Of a stretch of DNA of 64,000 nucleotides, positions 11,510 to 23,300 are shown one piece after another. Under the pieces are notes generated by a model, which worked only from the letters and a program-made list of their open reading frames with translations, was not told the origin of the DNA and made no database searches. The DNA is from Coregonus clupeaformis. Lineage: Eukaryota; Chordata; Actinopteri; Salmoniformes; Salmonidae. The translations under genes and the position numbers were made by a program. Position 1 is the stretch's first letter. Every line of letters starts with the position of its first letter. The stretch spans positions 53,444,989 to 53,508,988 of the forward strand of contig NC_059215.1 of NCBI RefSeq assembly GCF_020615455.1, given 5' to 3'.

Positions 11510-11601
11510 CTAGTGGTCTATAAAAGGTTGTAAGACAAGTACTAGGCTATGTAGCAATGTGTACAGTTGGCTACACTGCGGTTACACTGCACTGTGGCAT
11601 A

Positions 11602-13188
11602 TACAGTGGGGAAAAAAAGTATTTAGTCAGCCACCAATTGTGCAAGTTCTCCCACTTAAAAAGATGAGAGAGGCCTGTCATTTTCATCATAGGTACACGT
11701 CAACTATGACAGACAAAATGAGGAAAAAAAATCCAGAAAATCACATTGTAGGATTTTTAATGAATTTATTTGCAAATTATGGTGGAAAATAAGTATTTGG
11801 TCAATAACAAAAGTTTCTCAATACTTTGTTATATACCCTTTGTTGGCAATGACACAGGTCAAACGTTTTCTGTAAGTCTTCACAAGGTTTTCACACACTG
11901 TTGCTGGTATTTTGGCCCATTCCTCCATGCAGATCTCCTCTAGAGCAGTGATGTTTTTGGCTGTCGCTGGGCAACACAGACTTTCAACTCCCTCCAAAGA
12001 TTTTCTATGGGGTTGAGATCTGGAGACTGGCTAGGCCACTCCAGGACCTTGAAATGCTTCTTACGAAGCCACTCCTTCGTTGCCCGGGCGGTGTGTTTGG
12101 GATCATTGTCATGCTGAAAGACCCAGCCACGTTTCATCTTCAATGCCCTTGCTGATGGAAGGAGGTTTTCACTCAAAATCTCACGATACATGGCCCCATT
12201 CATTCTTTCCTTTACACGGATCAGTTGTCCTGGTCCCTTTGCAGAAAAACAGCCCCAAAGCATGATGTTTCCACCCCCATGCTTCACAGTAGGTATGGTG
12301 TTCTTTGGATGCAACTCAGCATTCTTTGTCCTCCATACACGACTAGTTGATTTTTTACCAAAAAGTTATATTTTGGTTTCATCTGACCATATGACATTCT
12401 CCCAATCCTCTTCTGGATCATCCAAAGGCACTCTAGCAAACTTCAGACGGGCCTGGACATGTACTGGCTTAAGCAGGGGGACTGCAGGATTTGAGTCCCT
12501 GGCGGCATAGTGTGTTACTGATGGTAGGCTTTGTTACTTTGGTCCCAGCTCTCTGCAGGTCATTCACTAGGTCCCCCCATGTGGTTCTGGGATTTTTGCT
12601 CACCGTTCTTGTGATAATTTTTACCCCACGGGGTGAGCTCTTGCGTGGAGCCCCAGATCGAGGGAGATTATCAGTGGTCTTGTATGTCTTCCATTTCCTA
12701 ATAATTGCTCCCACAGTTGATTTCTTCAAACCAAGCTGCTTACCTATTGCAGATTCAGTCTTCCCAGCCTGGTGCAGGTCTACAATTTTGTTTCTGGTGT
12801 CCTTTGACAGCTCTTTGGTCTTGGCCATAGTGGAGTTTGGAGTGTGACTGTTTGAGGTTGTGGACAGGTGTCTTTTATACGGATAACAAGTTCAAACAGG
12901 TGCCATTAATACAGGTAACGAGTGGAGGACAGAGGTGCCTCTTAAAGAAGAAGTTACAGGTCTGTGAGAGCCAGAAATCTTGCTTGTTTGTAGGTGACCA
13001 AATACTTATTTTCCACCATAATTTGCAAATAAATTCATTAAAAATCCTACAATGTGATTTTCTGGATTTTTTCTTCTCAATTTGTCTGTCATAGTTGACG
13101 TGTACCTATGATGAAAATTACAGGCCTCTCTCATCTTTTTAAGTGGGAGAACTTGGTGGCTGACTAAATACTTTTTTTCCCCACTGTA
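11602..13188 (-). mobile_element. Tc1/mariner-like element, TIR type CAGTGGGGAAAAAAAGTATT
   Basis: Full-length copy with TA CAGTGGGG ends at 11602 and 13188. Minus-strand transposase begins at ATG 12828 (MAKTKELSKDTRNKIVDLHQ), with helix-turn-helix residues LGLKKSTVGAIIRKWK. The downstream part at 12314-11940 has KHGGGNIMLWGCFSAKG, FQHDNDPKHTA (second catalytic D) and SPDLNPIENLWRELK (E of the DDE triad). Small deletions near 12480 and stops near 12350 and 11945 break the frame. Same general structure as 8369-10095 but a different TIR family. Confidence 0.93.
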
Positions 13189-13226
13189 TGGCATAAACTG
13201 GCATAAAATATATAAATAGTTTTAGT

Positions 13227-13312
13227 AGCACTTACCATGATCAAGTGGGACAGATTATAACCTACAATGTGTGGGCCACTTTCCGGTATTGAAGTCAGTC
13301 CATGCACACTAC
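13227..13312. repeat. Right arm of the inverted repeat around the Tc1 element
   Basis: Reverse complement of 11422-11509 (ACTTACCATGATCAAGTGGG ... GAAGTCAGTCCATG). Confidence 0.85.
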
Positions 13313-13505
13313 CAGTCAAAAGTTTGGACACACCTACTCATTCAAGGGTTTTTCTTAATTTGTACTATTTTTACATTGTAGAATAATAGTGAAAACATCA
13401 AAATAATGAAATAACACATATGGAATCTTGTTGTAAAAAAAAAAAAAAAAAGTGTTAAACAAATCAAAATATATTTTATATTTGAGGTTCTTCAAATAGC
13501 CAGTT
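13313..13505. mobile_element. Tc1-type MITE fragment (TTTGGACACACC family), one end
   Basis: Begins CACTACCAGTCAAAAGTTTG followed by GACACACCTACTCATTC. This matches one end of the complete MITE at 30583-30921. It includes a poly-A run at about 13434-13450. The other TIR is missing. Confidence 0.8.
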
Positions 13506-13617
13506 GGGAGATTTTATAAGGATTTAACGATTCACGATCTCCCTTTCAAATGTTTAAGATATTAGTGTGTGTGTGTGTGTGTTTTCCTCCCTGCCTGGGT
13601 TATTTTAAAATCCATTC

Positions 13618-14186
13618 TGCTTCCTGGCTGCCCTGACTAGAGCTAGCCTACCAGTAGAACATCCTGACTGCCCTGACTATAGCTAGCCTACCAGCAGAAC
13701 ATCCTGACTGCCCTGACTATAGCTAGCCTACCAGCAGAACATCCTGGCTGCCCTGACTAGAGCTAGCCTACCAGCAGAACATCCTGACTGCCCTGACTAT
13801 AGCTAGCCTACCAGTAGAACATCCTGGCTGCCCTGACTATAGCTAGCCTACCAGTAGAACATCCTGGCTGCCCTGACTACAGCTAGCCTACCAGTAGAAC
13901 ATCCTGGCTGCCCTGACTACAGCTAGCCTACCAGCAGAACATCCTGGCTGCCCTGACTACAGCTAGCCTACCAGCAGAACATCCTGGCTGCCCTGACTAC
14001 AGCTAGCCTACCAGTAGAACATCCTGGCTGCCCCGACTACAGCTAGCCTACCAGTAGAACATCCTGGCTGCCCTGACCTACAGCTAGCCTACCAGCAGAA
14101 CATCCTGGCTGCCCTGACTACAGCTAGCCTACCAGCAGAACATCATGGCTGCCCTGACTACAGCTAGCCTACCAGCAGAACATCAG
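13618..14186. repeat. 40-bp minisatellite, about 14 copies, ending 104 bp before the first atf7 coding exon
   Basis: Period 40 (AGCTAGCCTA recurs at 13681, 13721 and onward). Units contain AACATCCTGGCTGCCCTGAC and vary at a few positions (GACTAT/GACTAC, CAGTAG/CAGCAG). One copy near 14078 carries a 1-bp insertion. Confidence 0.93.
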
Positions 14187-14290
14187 TATATCTGCTTTGT
14201 TGTTTTCTGTACTAGCCTACTGGAGGACCAACAGAACCGATTGAGGAAATCAAGGAAACGGCAACAATGTTCTCTTCTTCTCTCCCACAG

Positions 14291-14362
14291 TTACGTTGCA
14301 AGCTCTTTGCAAAGATGGGGGACGACCGACCTTTTGTGTGCAACTGTCCCGGCTGTGGACAG
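14291..14362 (+). CDS. atf7: atf7 exon with start codon (coding 14315-14362, residues 1-16)
   Basis: Acceptor TTCTTCTCTCCCACAG before 14291, start ATG at 14315, donor CAG|GTAAGC at 14363. Encodes MGDDRPFVCNCPGCGQ, the first half of the zinc finger. The acceptor implies at least one upstream non-coding exon. Residue 11 is Cys where mammalian ATF7 has Ala (CNAPGC), placing an extra cysteine between the two zinc ligands. Confidence 0.93.
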
Positions 14363-17300
14363 GTAAGCCGTCTACCTTTACCTTGTCTTGGGTTTCAGGT
14401 GTGTGAGTGTCTGTGTTTCTGAGTTCGGTTTTACCTGTGTGCTAGTGTTTATGTATGTTTTACTGTTTGTGGCAGTTGATCGTGGAATTAATATAGTCTA
14501 GTGAATATCCTCATTTCGTTTGGATTTCACTGTGTGTGTGTGTGTGTGTGTGTGTGTTTACAGTTGCGTTTGTGTGGTTGTACTGTACTTGTTTGTGTAT
14601 TTTGCTGTCTGGCAGTTGACTGGAATAACTATATTTTGAGTCCGAGTCCTCAGTTGATTGGAAAGTTGAAACATGGTATTGGTGGTACTGTACTCCAGTG
14701 TTTCCCCTATATTCATTAATAATAATTTGGGATGGTAAAACGTTTTCAGTGTAAACTTAAACGACTAAAACCAGATATAAAGTATGTAGAAAAGATAATG
14801 GCGCAATATATATTTTTATTCTATATTTTTGTAGGTTTTTGATGTGTTTTTTCCCATCCGATTTATGCTTTGGCCACAAATAAGAGTATAGGATGAGTCA
14901 ACAACATTATTTGGGAATGAGTTAACAGAATATTAACTTTTAAAAGTCAGATTTTCACTGGACAGTTACTTTAAAACTGCACGTTTTCTCTTAGCTCCAT
15001 GGCAAAATGTGTAGAATTGCAGGAAATTACTTTAAAACAGCAAAATTGTCTCTGCAGTTAGGAGGAGGGCCCCCCTTTGCCACCGCTGCTGAACGAAATC
15101 CTAGGGGAAACACTGTACTCATACTGGGAAGCTGCTACGGTCATCCACCTCTTCAAAGGGATCCAAACTGTTACAGACCTATATCCATCCTGCCCTGCCA
15201 AAGTATTTGAAAGCCAAGTTAACAAACAGATGACCGACCATTTCGAATCCTACCCGTACCTTCTCCGCTATGCAATCCGGTTTCCGAGCTGGTCATGGGT
15301 GCACCTCAGCCACGCTCAAGGTCCTAAACGATATTATAACCGCGATCGATAAAAGACAGTACTGCGCAGCCCTGTCACGATCGTCAAAAGGAGCGGACCA
15401 ATGCGCAGCGTTGCGAGTGAACATGATGACTTTATTATTTAAAGCAACCACGAAGAAAACAACAAATGACGATACGTGAAGTTCAAAATACTGATACAAA
15501 CTAACAGCAACACGGAAACAATAACCCACAACACAAAGGAGAAAACACACAGAATATATATGGCTCCCAATCAGAGATAACGAGCCGACAGCTGACACTC
15601 GTTACCTCTGATTGGGAGTCATCGACCAATCACCACATGACACAAACAAAATGAAACTCACCCATCCCCAACACCACCAAATGAAATACACCCAAACACA
15701 AGAAAATGAACAACCCTGGCTCAATATAAACGTCCATAGAGCCAGAGTGTTACAGTACCCCCCCCTAAAGGTGCGAACTCCGGGCGCACCAACATCAGGA
15801 CTAGGGGAGGGTCTGGGTGGGCGTCTGTCCATGGTGGCGGCTCTGGCCCCGGTCGTGATCCCCACCCCACCACAGTCACAACCTGCTTCGGTAGCCTCCT
15901 CCCAATGACCACCCTCCACCTAACCCCACCTGGACTAAGGGGCAACCCCGGACTAAGGGGCAGCATCGGCCTAAGGGGCAGCACCGGGCTAAGGGGCAGT
16001 ACCGGACTACGGGGCAGCACTGGGCTAAGGGGCGGCACCGGGCTAAAGGGCAGCACCGGGCTAAAGGGCAGCACCGGGCTAAGGGGCATCACCTGACTAG
16101 ATGGCGGATCCTGGCTGGCTGGCTCTGGCGGATCCTGGCGGGACGGCTCTGGCGGATCCTGGCGGGACGGCTCTGGCGGATCCTGGCGGGACGGCTCTGG
16201 CGGATCCAGGCTGGACGGCTCTGGCGGATCCTGGCTGGACGGCTCTGGCGGATCCTGGCTGGACGGCTCTGGCGGATCCTGGCTGGGACGGCTCTGGCGG
16301 ATCCTGGCTGGACGGCTCTGGCGGATCCTGGCTGGACGGCTCTGGCGGATCCTGGCTGGACGGCTCTGGCGGATCCTGGCTGGACGGCTCTGGCGGATCC
16401 TGGCTGGACGGCTCTGGCGGATCCTGGCGGGACGGCTCTGGCGGATCCTGGCGGGACGGCTCTGGCGGATCCTGGCGGGACGGCTCTGGCGGATCCTGGC
16501 TGGGACGGCTCTGGCGGATCCTGGCTGGACGGCTCTGGCGGATCCTGGCTAGACGGCTCTGGCGGATCCCGGCTGGACGGCTCTGGCGGATCCCGGCGGG
16601 ACGGCTCTGGCGGATCCAGGCTGGGACGGCTCTGGCGGACCCTGGCTGGACGGCTCTGGCGGACCCTGGCTGGACGGCTCTGGCGGATCCTGGCTGGACG
16701 GCTCTGGCGGATCCTGGCTGGCTGACGGATCTGGCTGCTCATGGCTGGCTGACGGATCTGGCTGCTCATGGCTGGCTAACGGATCTGGCTGCTCATGGCT
16801 GGCTGACGGATCTGGCTGCTCTGGCTGGCTGACGGATCTGGCTGCTCATGGCTGGCTGACGGATCTGGCTGCTCATGGCTGGCTGACGGATCTGGCTGCT
16901 CATGGCTGGCTGACGGATCTGGCTGCTCATGGCTGGCTGACGGATCTGGCTGCTCATGGCTGGCTGACGGATCTGGCTGCTCGTGGCTGGCTGACGGATC
17001 TGGCTGCTCATGGCTGGCTGACGGATCTGGCTGCTCGCGGCTGGCTGACGGATCTGGCTGCTCATGGCTGGCTGACGGATCTGGCTGCTCATGGCTGGCT
17101 GACGGGTCTGGCTGCTCATGGCTGGCTGACGGGTCTGGCTGCTCATGGCTGGCTGACGGATCTGGCTGCTCATGGCTGGCTGACGGATCTGGCTGCCCAT
17201 GGCTGGCTGACGGATCTGGCTGCTCATGGCTGGCTGACGGATCTGGCTGCTCATGGCTGGCTGACGGGTCTGGCTGCTCATGGCTGGCTGACGGATCTGG

Positions 17301-20300
17301 CTGCTCATGGCTGGCTAACGGGTCTGGCTGCTCATGGCTGGCTGATGGTGCTGGCTGGGCGGCTAGCGGTGGAGGCGGACCCCAGCCTCGGATTGCAGTC
17401 ATCACCTCCAGCAGGACGGCTCCCATCCGCATGAGCCGCTCCTGCCGGTCACGCAACCCGAGCCTCCAGTCCAGCATAGGCTGCGTCGGCTCCTGCTGAT
17501 TCCATAGCAGGTGTATGATTCTGTCTGGCGGACGGCTCTGAAGGCTCATGGCAGACGGACGGCTTTGCAGGCTCAGTACAGACGGGCGGCTTATGCAGCG
17601 CTTGGCAGACGGGCAGTTCAGACGCCCTAGGGCAGACGGCAGACTCTGGCCGGCTGGCGACGCACATCGTGGACCTGGTGCGTGAGTAGGAACAGACCGG
17701 TCCGTACCGGGAACACCCACCACTGGCCTTAACTGGGGATCAAGAACGGACCGGACCAGACTGGGAACACACTTCAGTCTCTCATGCCGTGCCACAACAA
17801 CTTCCCTCCTTCCACTCGCCAATGGCTCCCGTACTCCGTTAGCCTTCTCTCCTTTTCTCCCTGTGGCAGCCTCCTGCTGCCCAGCTGCCCAAGCCATGTG
17901 CCCCCCAAAAATGTCTTGGGGTTGCCTCTCTTCCACGGGCTTCCAGCCTCGCCTTTCGCGCTGCCTCCTCGTACCACCTCCTCTCGGCTTTGGCTGCCTC
18001 CAGCTCTTCACGAGGGAGGCGATATTCTCCCGGTTGTGCCCAAGGATCCTTTCCGTCCAATAACTCTTCCCATGTCCCGACCTTAGGAGGCGTCCATAAC
18101 TCCTGTGTAGGTAGGTCCTGTTGCCGCTTGTTACGCTGCTTGGTCCTTTTGTGGTGGGTTATTCTGTCACGATCGTCAAAAGGAGCGGACCAATGCGCAG
18201 CGTTGCGAGTGAACATGATGACTTTATTATTTAAAGCAACCACGAAGAAAACAACAAATGACGATACGTGAAGTTCAAAATACTGATACAAACTAACAGC
18301 AACACGGAAACAATAACCCACAACACAAAGGAGAAAACACACAGAATATATATGGCTCCCAATCAGAGATAACGAGCCGACAGCTGACACTCGTTACCTC
18401 TGATTGGGAGTCATCGACCAATCACCACATGACACAAACAAAATGAAACTCACCCATCCCCAACACCACCAAATGAAATACACCCAAACACAAGAAAATG
18501 AACAACCCTGGCTCAATATAAACGTCCATAGAGCCAGAGTGTTACAAGCCCTCTTCATCGACCTGGCCAAGGCTTTCGACTCTTGTCAACCACCGCATTC
18601 TTATTCGCAGACTAAATAGCCTTGGTTTCTCTAATGACTGCCTCACCTGGTTCACCAACTACTTCTCAGATAGAGTTCAATGTGTCAAATCGGAGGGCCT
18701 GTTGTCTGGACGTCTGGACCTCTGGCCGTCTCTATGGGGGTGCCACGGGGTTCAATTCTCGGGCTGACTCTATTCTCTGTGTATATCAATGATGTCGCTC
18801 TTGCTGCTGGTGACGCTCGGATCCACCTCTATGCGGACAACACCATTTTGTATACATCTAGCCCCTCATTGGACACTGTGTTAACAAACCTCCAAACGAG
18901 CTTCAATGCCATACAACACTCCTTCCGTAGCCTCCAACTGCTCTTAAACACTAGTAAAACTAAATGCATGCTCTTCAGCGAACGCTGTTTGCACCCGCCC
19001 ACCCAACTAGAATCACTACTCTCGGCGGGTCTGACCTAGAGTATGTGGACAACTACAAATACCTAGGTGTCTGGTTAGACTGTAAACTCTCCTTCCAGAC
19101 TCACATTAAGGTTCTCCAATCAAAAGTTAGATCTAGAATCAGCTTCCTATTTCGCAACAAAGCCTCCTATCCTACCGATCCTTGACTTCGGCGATGTCAT
19201 TTACAAAATAGCCTCCAACACTCTAATCAGCAAATTGGATGTAGTCTATCACAGTGCCATCCGTTTTGTCACCAAAGCCCCATATACTACCCACCACTGA
19301 GACCTGTACACTCTTGTTGGCTGGCCCTCACTACATATTCGTCGCCAAACCCACTGGCTCCAGGTCAACTATAAATCACTGCTAGGCAAATCCCCGTCTT
19401 ATCTTAGCTCACTGGTCACCATAGCAACACCCACCCGTAGTCTGCGCTCCAGCAGGTATATCTCACTGGTCATCCCCAAAGCCAACACCTCCTTTGGCCG
19501 CCATTCCTTCCAGTTCTCTGCTGCCAATGACTGGAACGAACTGCAAAAATCTCTGAAGCTGGAGACTCTTATCTCCCTCACTAACTTTAAGCGTCAGTTG
19601 TCAGAGCAGTTTACCGATCACTGCACCTGTACACAGCCCATCTGTAATTAGCCCACCCAACTACCTCATCCCCATATTGTTATTTATTTTGCTAATTTGC
19701 ACCCTAGTATCTCTATTTGCACATCATCTTTTGCACATCTATCATTCCAGTGTTAATATGAAATTGTAACTATTTTGCACTATGGCCTATTTATTGCCTT
19801 ACCTCCATAACTTACTACATTCGCACACACTGTATATATATTTTCTGTTGTATTTTTGACTATGTTTTGTTTACCCCATATGTAACTCTGTGTTGTTGTT
19901 TTTATCGCACTGCTTTGCTTTATCTTGGCCAGGTCACAGTTGTAAATGAGAACTTGTTCTCAACTGGCTTACCTGGTTAAATAAAGGTGAAGGAAAAAAA
20001 AAAACATTCTGAAATGAATGACATTTCCCATTGCAGTGGTGGAACATGGGTAGCGAGTAGACACTTATTTTAAACATCAACAGGATTTAGCTCTGCTGCC
20101 ACCGAAAGTGTCCACATGGACAACACAACACATTTATATTTTCTGTTTCTGTTCTGTTGCCAACTCCTTGTGAGATTGAGTGGCAAGAGAGGACAGACGC
20201 ATCTGTGATCAGACTAGGTCTGTTCCACTTTGGTTAATGAGCTCACACATGGACAATAACACACTGCCGTTCAGCCAGGCGACACACTGATCACACTGTC

Positions 20301-23300
20301 TGATAGTGACAGCTAGCGCTATTGTGAAACAATGCGGAGGGATCTAATGCAATTCATTTTCTTTGTAAGAGCCCACATGGACAACACAACACACTGGCAT
20401 TCAGGCCACACACACACACACACACACACTGATCCCACTGATAGTGATGGCTAGCTAGTCAACATGGGTCTTTCTGAAGCTTCTGTTTCTTTATGAGAGC
20501 CCACATGGACAATGCACTGATCACTGAGAAATACCGCTAGCCTAGCGGTGTTGTGATACAATGCTGGCAAGGTGTTGTCTCAGCCAGCCAGCCACTAAGC
20601 CAGCCAGCCAGTGAGTCACAGGCAGCAGGCAGCACAGATGACACATTTTTCAACCTGTTTCTGTCTCACTTCTACAGCCTGCAGACAAAAGAGGTTAGAG
20701 ACCCATACTGACTCAGCTTGGCACTACATGTCTATGGCTGGCTGGTTGCGTCCCAGATAGAACCCTATTCCATTTATAGTGCACTACTTTAGACCAGAGG
20801 GGGCTATAATAATATGGGTTCTGGCCAGAAACAACATGTCTGTATAATAATATGGGTTCTGGCCAGAAACAACATGTCTGTATAATAATATGGGTTCTGG
20901 CCATAAACAACATGTATGTATAATAATATGGGTTCTGGCCAGAGAACATGGTGGCCAGAGAACATGGTGGCCAGAGAACATGGTGGCCAGAGAACATGGT
21001 GGCCAGAGAACATGGTGGCCAGAGAACATGGTGGCCAGAGAACATGGTGAATAACAGTCATAACTAGAAGCGTAGTATTTTCAATGTCTTTTGCTCATAG
21101 GGATATTTCCATTTCCATTTTTTGTCATTTAGCAGACGCTCTTATCCAGAGTGACTTACAGTTAGTTACAGTTAGTGAGTGCATACATTTTCATACTGGC
21201 CCCCCGTGGGAAACGAACCCACAACCCTGGCGTTGCAAGCGCCATGCTCTACCAACTGGTTCTTCCCTTTTGGCTAGTGATGACATGACCTATAAGCCTC
21301 ATTAGGAAACATTATAAAGGTTCTCACATGCTTATCACAGCATCATAAGGCATTGTACCAGCAGGCTTTACCACGTGTTTTACTGCGGACAGCTTGAAGA
21401 CGACAGATGAGTGAGGAGAGGAAATGTAATTGCAAATTAGTAAGGTTATTACCTTGTACCTTATTATATAATGGATAATTAGTGTTGTACTCTTTGCTGT
21501 CCTAAGGTATTTAGTGGTTAGACAACTCAAGCATGTACCGCAGACACAACGGCACAGCATGTGTCTGGAATGAATAATGTGTTGTTTGCTCATTAATCCT
21601 CTCAGAACCTTCAGCGACTCAACTTCAAGTTACCACAACAGTTTAGATTCTACTTGACTTGCTCATGTAAGGACGATAATGATGTTACATATTTCATTTT
21701 TTGACAACATTTATTACTCAGTGACAAGAAAGGAAAATATATACTGAAATGGATGTTTAGATAAAAGGTACAGGATGGTGTTTTAAGGTTTGGTTGAATG
21801 AACACTGATGTCTACTCTAGCCTCTCTGTAGCAGACCTGCCAGTTTTTTCCCGTAGTTTTAAATTGTGTGTGTGTGTGTGCTATCATCATAGCAGAGTGT
21901 GTTGGTGCGCTTTGGGTGTGTTGTGATACGCTCACACTCAAACACTTGGCCCTTTCTAATGTGTGTGAAGGCTATGTTGTTCTTCAGTCAAAACCGAACA
22001 GAAGTGTGATTTTATTCAGGTAATTGCACTCTGATATCCAGACCAGGTCTTGTCCAGGCCTGTCCGTCATGCAATGGCATGTAGGCTATGCAATTGTGGA
22101 AACCTGATGTGAGTCTGGCCTTTCCAAGAATCCTTCCTTACAATTCGAGTTTCCATCAGAGTTTTCCCTTCAAGTTTACAGTGACAGGGTCTCCATTTTG
22201 ACTTGTTTGCTATTTATTGTTAGATATGATAATCCTTGCTTCCAGTATCTCCTACGTACGTACAGTGCCTTCGGAAAGTATTCAGACCCCTTGACGTTTT
22301 CCACATTTTGTTACGTTACAGCCTTATTCTAAAATTGATGAAATTTAAAAAAAGATCCTCAGCAATCTACACACAATACCCCATAATGACAAAGCGAAAA
22401 CTGGTTTTTAGAAATGTGTGCTAATTTGTTAAAAATAAAAAACTAAAATACCTTTATTGTGCATGCTTTTTCCATTGATCATCCTTGAGCTGTTTCTACA
22501 ACTTGATTGGAGTCCACCTGTGGTAAATTCAATTGATTGGACATGATTTGGAAAGGCACACATCTGTCTATATAAGGTCCCACAGTTGACAGTGCATGTC
22601 AGAGCAAAAACCAAGCCATGAGGTCGAAGGAATTGTCCGTAGAGCTCCGAGACAGGATTGTGTCGAGGCACAGATCTGGGGAAGGGTACCAAAACATTTC
22701 TGCAGCATTGAAGGTCCCCAAGAACACAGTGGCCTCCATCATTCTTAAATGGAAGACGTTTGAAACCACCAAGACTCTTCCTAGGGCTGGCCGCCCGGCC
22801 AAACTGAGCAATCGGGGGAGAAGGACCTTGGTCAGGGAGGTGACCAAGAACCCGATGGTCACTCTGACAGAGTTCTAGAGTTCCTCTGTGGAGATGGGAG
22901 AACCTTCCAGAAGGACAACCATCTCTGCAGCACTCTACCAATCAGGCCTTTATGGTACAGTGGCCAGACGGAAGCCACTCCTCAGTAAAAGGCACATGAC
23001 AACCCGCTTGGAGTTTGCCAAAAGGCACCTAAAGACTCAGACCATGAGAAACAAGATTCTCTGGTCTGATGAAACCAAGATTGAACTCTTTGGCCTGAAT
23101 GCCAAGCGTCACGTCTGGAGGAAACCTGGCACCATATCTACGGTGAAGCATGGTGGTGGCAGCATCATGCTGTGGGGATGTTTTTCAGCAGCAGGGACTG
23201 GGAGACTAGTCAGGATCGAGGGAAAGATGGACGGAGCAAAGTACAGAGAGATCCTTGATGAAAACCTATACCAGCAAGACAACGACCCTAAGCACACAGC

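Larger units (their letters stand above)
15373..18546 (-). mobile_element. LTR retrotransposon, non-autonomous, with apparently identical 382-bp LTRs
   Basis: Two direct LTRs (15373-15754 and 18165-18546), each TGTCACGATCG ... AGAGTGTTACA, flanked by a 5-bp target duplication AGCCC (15368-15372 and 18547-18551). Element orientation is taken as minus because the purine tract AGGGGGGGGTAC lies just upstream of the LTR at 15754 on that strand. A TATA-like ATATATATTC and an AATAAA fit this orientation. The 2.4 kb interior has no protease, reverse transcriptase or integrase, and I could not recognise a standard tRNA primer site next to the 18165 LTR. By eye the two LTRs show no difference, so the insertion is young. 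Confidence 0.9.
15121..20004 (+). mobile_element. Non-LTR retrotransposon (CR1/L2/Rex1-type), 5' truncated, split by an LTR element
   Basis: LINE pieces at 15121-15372 and 18547-20004 join exactly across the LTR insertion at the AGCCC target. Reverse transcriptase blocks: YWEAATVIHLFKG, SGFRAGHGCTSATLKVLND, then after the insertion LFIDLAKAFDS, GVPRGSILG, LFSVYINDVALA, the catalytic loop read as LYADNTILY, and DNYKYLGVWLD. The 3' end is typical: CTGGCTTACCTGGTTAAATA, AAAGG, then poly-A to 20004. The catalytic loop is YADN rather than YADD, and there are several frameshifts (for example 18590 and 19020), so the copy is dead. Endonuclease is missing. Confidence 0.88.

Noticed and set aside
16089..16832. 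Frames of 226 and 243 codons in the 24-bp minisatellite
   Set aside because: Both strands are open because the period is a multiple of three. Kept only as a hypothetical in the one frame with non-repeat sequence upstream.
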